Origin: Fluctibacter corallii
Lineage (GTDB): Bacteria > Pseudomonadota > Gammaproteobacteria > Enterobacterales > Alteromonadaceae
Direction: 5' to 3'
Length of the DNA stretch: 64,000 nt
NCBI RefSeq assembly: GCF_025751585.1
Contig: NZ_JAOWKX010000009.1
Span: 37,661 to 101,660 of the forward strand
Within the stretch, counting starts at the first letter, position 1, and each line of letters begins with the position of its first letter. Below, in pieces: positions 28,744 through 36,868 of the stretch. The notes under the pieces were generated by a model. That model saw only the letters and a program-made list of their open reading frames with translations. It was not told the origin of the DNA and did no database searches. Both the position numbers and the translations under genes were made by a program.

Positions 28744-29718
28744 CTAATTAACACTAAACAAGTGAATACTAAACAAATCTTGTGCGTCCACCCAAACATT
28801 TTCAGAGGTATAGCCCGATTCTTTAGCAAGGGCTTGAAAGCCATCTACAGAATATTTATATGAATTTTCAGTATGGATAGATTCGCCTTCGCCGAAATAA
28901 AAGGTGTGTTCGCCCACGGAGTATTCCTGCGCAGATGTACTTAGCAAGTGCATCTCAATACGACTCAGTGCGTCATTCCAGATCGCTTTATGAATGAAGT
29001 TGGTGGGATTAAAGTTCGCACTCAGTTCTCGATTTATGTGGCTGAGAATATTTTTGTTGAATGCAGCGGTTACCCCCGCTGCATCATTGTATGCCGGCTC
29101 AAGAATAGAAATGTCCTTTCGTAAATCAATGCCTATCAACAGCATGCCGCCTTGTCCAAGTAATTGCGCAATCCGAGTTAATAACTGTTTGGCCTGGTTA
29201 GGCTCGAAGTTGCCTAAACTAGAACCAGGGAAAAATGCGACTTTATTTTCTGCTTCGGTAAAGGGGCTGTCCCAGTATTGGGAGTAATCAACGCATACTG
29301 CATTAACATCTAGCCAAGGGTAATCCGTAGCAATTTTTTCTGAGGCATTGAGTAAATGTTGTTTAGAAATGTCCATCGGAATATACGTATTCGGTTTAAG
29401 CGCATCGAGTAACATGCGTATTTTAAGGCTACTGCCACTGCCTAATTCGAACAGTGTGCTTTGCTTTCCGACAGACTCCGCCATTTCGCTTGCATGAGCC
29501 CGCAATAAACTTATCTCAGTTCGGGTTACGTAGTATTCTGGCAGCGTGCAGATTTGATCGAATAAGGTCGAACCTGTCTCATCGTAAAAGTATTTGGGCG
29601 AGAGACGTTTAGGAAGAGAAGATAGCCCCTTTACTACATCATTAAGCATGTCTCCCGTCTCGGGTTCAAAGTCGTAAAAAGCGAATTCGTTGAATGTTGA
29701 AGTAGGAAATATGCTCAT
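28744..29718 (-). CDS. egtD: L-histidine N-alpha-methyltransferase EgtD
   Basis: Trimethylates histidine to hercynine, the first step of ergothioneine synthesis. 324 residues. SAM-binding motif FELGSGSSLKIRMLLDAL, the early LPKRLSPKYFYDETGSTLFDQI block typical of EgtD, and the late TENSYKYS holding the Glu and Ser that bind the histidine imidazole. It lies 16 bases after the egtB stop in the same operon. Confidence 0.93.
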   Translation of the reverse strand: MSIFPTSTFNEFAFYDFEPETGDMLNDVVKGLSSLPKRLSPKYFYDETGSTLFDQICTLPEYYVTRTEISLLRAHASEMAESVGKQSTLFELGSGSSLKIRMLLDALKPNTYIPMDISKQHLLNASEKIATDYPWLDVNAVCVDYSQYWDSPFTEAENKVAFFPGSSLGNFEPNQAKQLLTRIAQLLGQGGMLLIGIDLRKDISILEPAYNDAAGVTAAFNKNILSHINRELSANFNPTNFIHKAIWNDALSRIEMHLLSTSAQEYSVGEHTFYFGEGESIHTENSYKYSVDGFQALAKESGYTSENVWVDAQDLFSIHLFSVN

Positions 29719-29734
29719 TAGATGTCTCTCATAG

Positions 29735-31123
29735 TCAGCGTGCTAAGCGAATACCGCTAAATTGCCAGCGATCTTTGGGGTAAAAGAAATTTCTGTAAGT
29801 CATGCGGATATGGTTGGAGTGGGTGGCAAATGAGCCGCCTCTTAACACCATTTGATTGCACATAAATTTGCCGTTGTATTCGCCTATTGCACCGCGGGCG
29901 GCTGTAAAGCCGGGGTAGGGGGCATAACTAGACGATGTCCACTCCCAGGTGCTTCCAAACAGTTGTTGTAAACTCGGTGACTCCGTCGCGCAGGCAGGCA
30001 GAAATTGTCTCAGACGGGTGGCATCCTCAATAAAATAGCCTTTCTCATCCGTGCAGTGTTTGGCTGCATGCTCCCATTCAAATTCAGTGGGTAACCTAGC
30101 ACCAGCCCAACGTGCGAAAGCATCGGCTTCGTAATAACTGATATTGGTGACCGGTAAAGATAATGGTAATGGCATCAGGCCATGCAGAGTAAACTGCCAC
30201 CAGGTTTCTTCTTTCTTGTGCCAGTATAAAGGCGCAGTCCAGTTCTGCTCTTTTCTATGCTGCCAACCATCTGACAGCCATAACAACGGATCAGAATAGC
30301 CGCCATATTCAATAAAGTGTAAAAACTCCTCGTTGGTAATCAGCCGATTAGCGAGTGAGTAGGGGGAGAGTAATACATCATGTTTTGGCGTTTCGTTATC
30401 GAAGCAAAAGCGGGTGTTTGCATGCGTTGTGGGTACAACTGATTGACCAATGGAGGTGATACCGCCAGCGAATTCGGCATAAGTTAACTCGATGCTATCT
30501 GGCGTGTTGTCGTCTGTACTGGCACCTTCATAAGCTGGAAAAAGGGGGTTGAATGAAAAATTATAAAGAATATCTGTGAGCAGTAGCTCTTGGTGTTGCT
30601 GCTCGTGATGTAAACCCAAGGTTAGTCGTTGAATTATGTCTGGTGAGGGCTGCTCTTTGAGCAAGCTAACAATGTGCTCATCAACATACTGACGATATGA
30701 CAAAATATCGCTTAAACTGGGTTTCGATAGCAAACCTCGGTGTGGGCGAGAAAACGGCGTGCCCACACCGTTGTAATAGGAGTTAAATAGTGTTTCAAAG
30801 CTTGGATGAAAAGGGGTGTAGTGCTTACCTAAAAATGGGATCAAGATAAAGGTTTCGAAAAACCAGGTCGTGTGCGCTAAATGCCACTTTGGTGGGGACA
30901 CATAGGCAGCAGCCTGCAAACCATAGTCTTCAATATCCAAGGGCTCGCACAATATTAGAGAGTGATGCCTAGTGTCTGCAAAATACTTAAGACTTACATT
31001 GTTGGCAGCGCTTTCGTGTTGTTTACTATGAATAGTCAATGTCGATGAGCGGTGAGTGTTCTCTTGCTCATTGTTTGAAAAAGTCGTTTTCCGTTTATCT
31101 GGGTTTTCCGATATTTGTTCCAT
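29735..31123 (-). CDS. egtB: Ergothioneine biosynthesis sulfoxide synthase EgtB
   Basis: Non-heme iron enzyme that joins hercynine to a cysteine-type thiol with O2. About 462 residues: a Ser/Asn-rich N-terminus (1-45), a DinB-like four-helix domain with the iron motif HEQQHQE (HxxxHxE) and an earlier HTTWFFET, and a C-terminal FGE/sulfatase-modifying domain (ARLPTEFEWEHAAK; GSTWEWTSSSYAPYPGF; VLRGGSFAT). No egtA, egtC or egtE is nearby. ATG 31123 has no clear ribosome site, and a TTG at 31159 is an alternative. Confidence 0.9.
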   Translation of the reverse strand: MEQISENPDKRKTTFSNNEQENTHRSSTLTIHSKQHESAANNVSLKYFADTRHHSLILCEPLDIEDYGLQAAAYVSPPKWHLAHTTWFFETFILIPFLGKHYTPFHPSFETLFNSYYNGVGTPFSRPHRGLLSKPSLSDILSYRQYVDEHIVSLLKEQPSPDIIQRLTLGLHHEQQHQELLLTDILYNFSFNPLFPAYEGASTDDNTPDSIELTYAEFAGGITSIGQSVVPTTHANTRFCFDNETPKHDVLLSPYSLANRLITNEEFLHFIEYGGYSDPLLWLSDGWQHRKEQNWTAPLYWHKKEETWWQFTLHGLMPLPLSLPVTNISYYEADAFARWAGARLPTEFEWEHAAKHCTDEKGYFIEDATRLRQFLPACATESPSLQQLFGSTWEWTSSSYAPYPGFTAARGAIGEYNGKFMCNQMVLRGGSFATHSNHIRMTYRNFFYPKDRWQFSGIRLAR

Positions 31124-31457
31124 GATGTGAGTACGACTGTTTTTCGAGTTGTCCCTCAAGAATGGTGAAAAAATGTGCGTTTTTCCAGCCGTTCAAAAAA
31201 ATTTAATATGACAATGCGCCCAGACAAGTCGATGCATTTACGTGCTTTAACTGAATTTTCAGCAATTTAAGTGTGTTTTTTATAATTTGGTCTATTCTGT
31301 CTGTAAGTGCTTTATGGTGAAGAATAGATATGAGGTATTGGCGGCTGATTCATCGTATCCGTTTTTTAGAGAAACGAAAAATCTGCCTGTAAACCCAATG
31401 TTGCCTATATTTAAGTCTGACCATGGCACATCTAAATTGAGAACTCGGGGAATAACG
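31124..31457. promoter_or_regulatory. Divergent intergenic region between egtB and the PstS-like gene
   Basis: About 334 bases. A perfect -10 hexamer TATAAT lies at 31281-31286 on the plus strand, with only a weak -35 match about 17 bases before it; transcription from there would give a leader of roughly 165 bases for the PstS-like gene. An open frame from 31287 into that gene has no independent coding signal. The egtB promoter is expected on the left side. Confidence 0.35.
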
Positions 31458-31862
31458 ATGAAAAAACTTCTTGCCTTATGTTTGGCTAGCACATTCTCTT
31501 TAAACGCGATGGCGGTAACCGTCATAGTGCATCCTTCTAACTCTGAACAATTGGATCAGGCATCAATCTCTCGGATTTTTTTGGGAAAAGCCAAGTCCTT
31601 TCCTAGCGGTAGCTCTGCGGTCCCGATTAACCTAGAAGAATCCTCTGCGACGACCGAAGAATTTAACAGCAAGGTACTAAATAAATCCTCTAGCCAGTTA
31701 AAAGCCTATTGGTCTAAGCTCGTGTTCACTGGCAAAGGCACGCCGCCTAAAACGGTTTCAAGTGATGCGGAAATGATCAATTTGATTGCTAATAATCCGA
31801 ATATGATTGGTTTTATTAGTGGTGAAGGCGATGGCTCTGTAAAAGCGGTGGGTACGTTCTAA
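31458..31862 (+). CDS. Small PstS-like periplasmic substrate-binding protein
   Basis: A 134-residue exported protein with a signal peptide (LLALCLASTFSLNAMA). The mature part has the PstS-like order VIVHPSNSEQLDQASISRIFLGKAKSFPSG, then EFNSKVLNKSSSQLKAYWSKLVFTGKG, and finally NNPNMIGFISG. Such half-size proteins of the phosphate-binding superfamily are common in marine gammaproteobacteria; ligand unproven, and no permease is beside it. GGGGAA precedes ATG 31458. Confidence 0.8.
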   Translation: MKKLLALCLASTFSLNAMAVTVIVHPSNSEQLDQASISRIFLGKAKSFPSGSSAVPINLEESSATTEEFNSKVLNKSSSQLKAYWSKLVFTGKGTPPKTVSSDAEMINLIANNPNMIGFISGEGDGSVKAVGTF

Positions 31863-31879
31863 TGTAAGTACTATTTCGT

Positions 31880-31919
31880 AAAAAAAGGCGTCATTGGTTC
31901 CCCATGTGACGCCTTTTTT
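31880..31919. terminator. Bidirectional Rho-independent terminator
   Basis: AAAAAAGGCGTCA (31881-31893) pairs with TGACGCCTTTTTT (31907-31919), giving A- and T-tracts on both sides. It lies between the convergent PstS-like and RND genes. Confidence 0.9.
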
Positions 31920-31973
31920 GTTATTTCAATCAACGTTATACGTGTGTAGTGTTGATTGAACACGTGTCTTTAA

Positions 31974-34900
31974 TTAGCTTGTTTGCGTGTTATGCTCATC
32001 TGATATGTCATGAGATCTTTTGTTTAACGTGCTTTTTAACCAAGAAAAAGGTCTTCGTAAATCTTGCAGTATCAGATACAAGCATGGAACGAGTAGTAGC
32101 GTAACCAGTGTGGCATACATAACCGCAAAGCCCAGCGCGACGGCCATAGGAATAACAAACCTTGCTTGAAGGCTGGTCTCGAACATAATCGGCAACACAC
32201 CTACAAAGGTAGTAATTGAGGTGAGTGTAATGGCCCTGAATCGAGCACACCCTGCATCAACTACTGCCTCTTTAATAGACCAACCTTGATGTCTTCGCTG
32301 GTTAATATAGTCCGTCATCACCAAACTATCGTTAATCACAACTCCTGCCGCAGCGATTAGACCAAATGTCGACATCATGCTGATGTCCAATCCGAAGAAA
32401 AAGTGTCCCCAAATCGCGCCTGTTAAACTAAAGGGAATGACCGACATGATAATGAGCGGTTGCCCATAACTCTTAAGTGGCACAGCTAAGAGGATATAAA
32501 CAATCATCATGCCTGCAAGGAAGAATAGCATTTGCTCATTTTGTTGTGCTTGCTGCTCTTCAATGTCGCCACCTAGCTCGGTTTTTACACCCGGAAATTG
32601 CGCCTGAATATCGGGTATAATGGTTGACTTGATGGTGTCTACCACTTCACCGGGTTCAACGGCTTCTTCATCTATTGCACCCCACACATACACACTTCTG
32701 TAGCCGCCTTCTCGACGAATATAGCTGACTCCTGGCGCTTCGCTTAAGGAAACCACATCGCCGAGCATGACCTGTTTACCAGAAGGGGTATTAATGGTTG
32801 TATATTTAATTTGCGCGAATTGCTCTCGTGTTAGTTTCGGATATCGAACCATCACCCGAATTTCTTCGCCATTACGAATGATTCGTTGCGCCTCTCCGCC
32901 ATAAAAGCTGGTTCCCATTTGATTGGCTATCGACGCGAGATCCAAACCTAAATCGTAAGCGACAGGTTTTAGCTCTAAACGTACTTCTTTGCTCACAGCA
33001 TCAATAGTTGAGCTGATATCAAATAAGCCGCGTTGCTCCTGAAGTCTGGCAATTAATGCGCGTCCCGCTTCTGACAACAGGTCGAGATCTTGCGCAAATA
33101 ATACATAGGCAAAATCGCCGTCGTTTCCGCCTCCCATTAACTCATCTTGAATATTGATTGACTTCATACCGGGAATATCTGGGAGCTTCTCTCGCCATCG
33201 TCTGGCAAGCTCGAAAGTGGTAAACGGGCGAAGCTCTTCGTCAACAAGAGGTATGACGATTCTGCCGACGTTACGGGTTTCATTGAATGCGAGCGTGTCG
33301 CGTACCATGATTTGTCCAAATTCAGCCTCTATTTCGTCTTCTACGGTATAGATGACTTGCTCAATTTGCTTAATAGCGTCAATGGTCATTGCCTCTGAAG
33401 AGGTTTCCTCCATTTCAATGCGAATTTGAGGAAAGTCGTGAGGGATTTTTGGGGTTGGCACCATTCTAACGTGATTAGCCTGAATGAGCCCTATACTCAT
33501 TAATAACACCGCGACAAAGGCTGACAAAGTCGCCCAACGCCACTCAGTACAGAGGGTTACAAAACGCTTATAGCGGCCATTAACGAAGGCAAAAAAGCGC
33601 GTATTGAACTTTTTCCGCCAACTATTGGGACGTGCAGGCGTAAATTTTGTGTGTGCTAAGTGAGCAGGTAGTATCAGTTTTGATTCGATTAAACTGAAAA
33701 TAAGACACAAAATCACCACGGTCGCGATATTGTAAAAGATTTGTCCATCTGGGCCACTGCTCAAGGTGAATGGCGCAAAGACCGCGATGGTGGTGAGCAC
33801 GCCAAATGTAGCCGGCGTAGCCACGCGCTTCGCTCCGCGTACCACATTGTCTATACCGCCCCCACTTTTTTCGATTTCTGAATAGGCGCTTTCACCAATC
33901 ACGATGGCATCATCGACAACAATACCTAGCACCATAATAAACGCAAATAAAGAGGTGATGTTAATGGTGACGCTAAACAGCGGCATCATCATAACAGCAC
34001 CTAAAAAGCACACGGGTAGTCCCACCATGACCCAAAAGGCTAAACGAAATCGTAAGAATATCGTTAGCATAATGGCCACTAAGATCGCACCCTGAAACAA
34101 GTTTGACAGCATCATATCTAAACGTGCGTTCAGGTAATACGTCATGTCTACCAGCGTTTTTAATTGAATTCCCTCAGGAAGTTGAGGATTTTTAACGGCT
34201 AGGTAATCTTTCACAGATGTTGCTACCGATACCATGTTTTGTTCGGTGGTTGCGTTTATGGGAATGAATATGCCGTTTTGACCAGAATACTTGAGGTAGC
34301 GTTCACCCTCTGTGAATTCATCTTTGATAATCGCGATGTCTTTGAGTAAGACTTTGGCGCCGTTGTTACCAATTTTTACGGGGATGTTTCTGAATTCGTC
34401 ACCGTTATACATCTGGTTTTGCACTCTCAATGAGACAATGCCTGCGTCAGTGCGCAATTCCCCAGCAGAGAAGTTAGCAGAATAACGCCTTACCGCATTC
34501 ACCACGTCAGATAAAGATAAATCATATTTACGAAGACTGGAGGGTTCGACTTCAATAGCGATTTCATAACTGGGTGACTGTGTATCAACCAAAGATACAT
34601 TATCTAATTGAAGCAGTTCGTCTTCGATTTGTTTCGCGATAGGCTTCAGTTTGATTAGTGGCATATCACCAACCAATGCAAGTTGAATCACGTCTTGTTC
34701 AAATTCATCCTGCGTTACTTTGACAGGCTCCATGCCTGCTGGGAAAGTAGCGATACTGTCCACACGAAGTTTTACTTTATCAAGTACCTCAGCGAGGGGT
34801 TCGTCGGGGTGTATTTCAAGTGTAACGCGGCCGCTATTGCGATACGCCCTAGAGATCATCGTTTTGATTTCGGTGACGTCTTTTAGGGCTTCTTCAACCT

Positions 34901-35126
34901 TAATGAGGATCCCTTCTTCTATTTCATGTGGTGCAGCGCCTCGGTAGGTCGCTTCAACAAAGATATAGTTGAAAACCTGATTGGGAAACATTTGTCGTTG
35001 AATCGTAAAAAAGCTGACAATTCCCATGACAACAATAAAAACCATCATTAGGTTCGCCGCTACAGAGTTTCGCGCGAAGTAAGCGATTAAGCCTTTCTGT
35101 GGAGATAAATGCGTATTGGTTTCCAT
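31974..35126 (-). CDS. RND family multidrug/solute efflux transporter (inner-membrane pump)
   Basis: About 1050 residues, the AcrB/HAE1-type proton-driven pump of the inner membrane. Twelve hydrophobic helices are arranged in two repeats with large periplasmic loops. Helix 4 carries the proton-relay Asp pair (VLGIVVDDAIVIGES), and the second half has AGVVINDSLVMTDYIN. Substrates cannot be read from sequence. The stop of the membrane-fusion gene lies just before; GTGGGAAG gives a ribosome site for ATG 35126. No TolC-type outer-membrane gene is adjacent. Confidence 0.93.
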   Translation of the reverse strand: METNTHLSPQKGLIAYFARNSVAANLMMVFIVVMGIVSFFTIQRQMFPNQVFNYIFVEATYRGAAPHEIEEGILIKVEEALKDVTEIKTMISRAYRNSGRVTLEIHPDEPLAEVLDKVKLRVDSIATFPAGMEPVKVTQDEFEQDVIQLALVGDMPLIKLKPIAKQIEDELLQLDNVSLVDTQSPSYEIAIEVEPSSLRKYDLSLSDVVNAVRRYSANFSAGELRTDAGIVSLRVQNQMYNGDEFRNIPVKIGNNGAKVLLKDIAIIKDEFTEGERYLKYSGQNGIFIPINATTEQNMVSVATSVKDYLAVKNPQLPEGIQLKTLVDMTYYLNARLDMMLSNLFQGAILVAIMLTIFLRFRLAFWVMVGLPVCFLGAVMMMPLFSVTINITSLFAFIMVLGIVVDDAIVIGESAYSEIEKSGGGIDNVVRGAKRVATPATFGVLTTIAVFAPFTLSSGPDGQIFYNIATVVILCLIFSLIESKLILPAHLAHTKFTPARPNSWRKKFNTRFFAFVNGRYKRFVTLCTEWRWATLSAFVAVLLMSIGLIQANHVRMVPTPKIPHDFPQIRIEMEETSSEAMTIDAIKQIEQVIYTVEDEIEAEFGQIMVRDTLAFNETRNVGRIVIPLVDEELRPFTTFELARRWREKLPDIPGMKSINIQDELMGGGNDGDFAYVLFAQDLDLLSEAGRALIARLQEQRGLFDISSTIDAVSKEVRLELKPVAYDLGLDLASIANQMGTSFYGGEAQRIIRNGEEIRVMVRYPKLTREQFAQIKYTTINTPSGKQVMLGDVVSLSEAPGVSYIRREGGYRSVYVWGAIDEEAVEPGEVVDTIKSTIIPDIQAQFPGVKTELGGDIEEQQAQQNEQMLFFLAGMMIVYILLAVPLKSYGQPLIIMSVIPFSLTGAIWGHFFFGLDISMMSTFGLIAAAGVVINDSLVMTDYINQRRHQGWSIKEAVVDAGCARFRAITLTSITTFVGVLPIMFETSLQARFVIPMAVALGFAVMYATLVTLLLVPCLYLILQDLRRPFSWLKSTLNKRSHDISDEHNTQTS

Positions 35127-35138
35127 ATTACTTCCCAC

Positions 35139-36302
35139 TTACAAGCCTGACGTCATTGCGCCATTTGGCGATGCCGTTTTGTCGGTCACTTTTACGGCCA
35201 TACCCGATTGCGGGTATTCTGGGAGGGTCAATACTAATTGGTCTTTGGGAATAATATCGCCTCTGATTAAAAAATACTGATTCTCTTCACGAATGATCTC
35301 TACTTCTTTTGCTATAAGTGTATCGTCTTCAGCAACCCATAAGATATTGTTAGTCACATACTCTTGGCGTACCTTGTAAACATCGTTGAGTGTTTTTCCT
35401 TTGAAGGTAATTTCAACGTAACTACCAAACTTAAGCGCAGGTGCACCGCTGTCTAGCCCGTAAGGATCGTTAATACGAACCACCAATTGGCTCATACGCG
35501 TGGTTTCGTCTACTACACCTAAATCTCTAACAATCGCCCCTTCTCGCTGAATACCATATTTACCTGGTACTTTTGTGATAGCGGTTTGACCGATAAGCTC
35601 AGTGGGCAAAAATGGCGTATCAAAACCTGCAATGGGTGTGACTATTTCTGCTACTTCAATGTTGCTGATGTGCGCAATTACCGCACCTTGAGATACAAAT
35701 TGTCCAATACCGATGTCGCGAGATGTAATGAGCGCATCAAAAGGCGCTAACACGTCACAATTTTCTAAATCGCGTTTAGCCAACTTGAGTGCAGCCTTTG
35801 CGGATGTAACCGCTGCCTGTGCGCTCAGTACTTGCGGTTTGCGCAGATAGAGGTCTGAAACTGACTGGTTCCCCATATTCGCAGCTTCCTTTTTCGCTAC
35901 ATCAGCGCGAGCGAGTTCCTCAATCAGCTGGGCCTCTGCACGACTCAAATCTGCTTGAGCACGCAACAGAGCTGCTTCGTAAGTGTCTTTTTCAATAGAG
36001 AAGAGTTTTTCACCACGCTTAACCAAGCCACCAGGAATAAATTGAGGGTGCCAACTAACGACTTCACCTGATACTTGGGCTGCCAAGCGTGTTGTTTCTA
36101 ATGGTTTTACTTCACCGTAACCTTGCAAGTTACTGATGTAATTGATGGGCGTAAGCGGAACGGTACTAACGTGAGGGCGGGTATCCACTTTTTCTTTCTC
36201 TGGGGGCGCTTCTGCCGTGGCAGAAATCACTTTCATGCCCAAGAATCCCAGTACGAGAAAGCCTACGGGCGCTAAAATTTTGATCCAATTACGTTTTATC
36301 AC
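35139..36302 (-). CDS. RND efflux periplasmic adaptor (membrane fusion protein)
   Basis: A 387-residue HlyD/AcrA-like adaptor. N-terminal membrane anchor (ILAPVGFLVLGFLGMKVISA) without a lipobox Cys, lipoyl half-domains (LAAQVSGEVVSWHPQFIPGGLVKRGE; FDALITSRDIGIGQFVSQG), a helical hairpin (about 105-185) and a beta-barrel C-terminal part. It links the pump encoded directly downstream to an outer-membrane channel supplied from elsewhere. Confidence 0.92.
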   Translation of the reverse strand: MIKRNWIKILAPVGFLVLGFLGMKVISATAEAPPEKEKVDTRPHVSTVPLTPINYISNLQGYGEVKPLETTRLAAQVSGEVVSWHPQFIPGGLVKRGEKLFSIEKDTYEAALLRAQADLSRAEAQLIEELARADVAKKEAANMGNQSVSDLYLRKPQVLSAQAAVTSAKAALKLAKRDLENCDVLAPFDALITSRDIGIGQFVSQGAVIAHISNIEVAEIVTPIAGFDTPFLPTELIGQTAITKVPGKYGIQREGAIVRDLGVVDETTRMSQLVVRINDPYGLDSGAPALKFGSYVEITFKGKTLNDVYKVRQEYVTNNILWVAEDDTLIAKEVEIIREENQYFLIRGDIIPKDQLVLTLPEYPQSGMAVKVTDKTASPNGAMTSGL

Positions 36303-36868
36303 GGGTACGTCCTATTACTTCAGCTATGCTAATCGGTAGAGATTTCGTTGTTCGTTTTATATTCAACCGGAAGCCATATTATTTATAGGGTTAATTTGAA
36401 CAGATTCTTGAAGCTGAATCTATTCGTTTTTCAAGATTTAAACGTCGTTTTAGTCGGTTTTGATCAGCCAAAAAGGTATGTTTATGTTTGCGTAAATAAG
36501 GCGTTAATGAAATAAATATAGCGTGTAAGTTAAGCATATGCGTTGTTTGAAATCGCATGAAAAATGCAGGGGAATTAAGGGGCTATCAGCCTAGCATTTA
36601 AGTAAATGTATAGATGACGGTTACTGATCAGATTGGCTATATTGGTATTTTGCTGCATATTTACGTGTGTAAATGAATACTTTTTTATAGCTGTTTGAAT
36701 TTAAAGCAAATTGTTTGCACACATTACCAACAAAATGTGTAAAATATGTCGCGAAAAGCCAGTATTTTTCACAGTAAATTTAAAATAATAATAATAACTC
36801 AGTAATTGACTGCATGGGGTTGTAGCAGAGTATTACGAGCAGGGATGATTGAATTAGGTATCCTGTCT
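36303..36868. promoter_or_regulatory. Divergent A+T-rich intergenic region with a 7-bp inverted repeat
   Basis: About 566 bases between the adaptor gene and the PilZ gene. ACACATT (36719-36725) and AATGTGT (36734-36740) form a perfect inverted repeat with an 8-base spacer. It lies between a TTGCAC hexamer (36715-36720) and TAAAAT (36740-36745), in the position of an operator within a promoter for the PilZ gene. No further gene seen. Confidence 0.4.

Noticed and set aside
31287..31457. N-terminal extension of the PstS-like protein
   Set aside because: The frame is open, but the signal peptide and ribosome site mark ATG 31458; the extension has no secretion logic.
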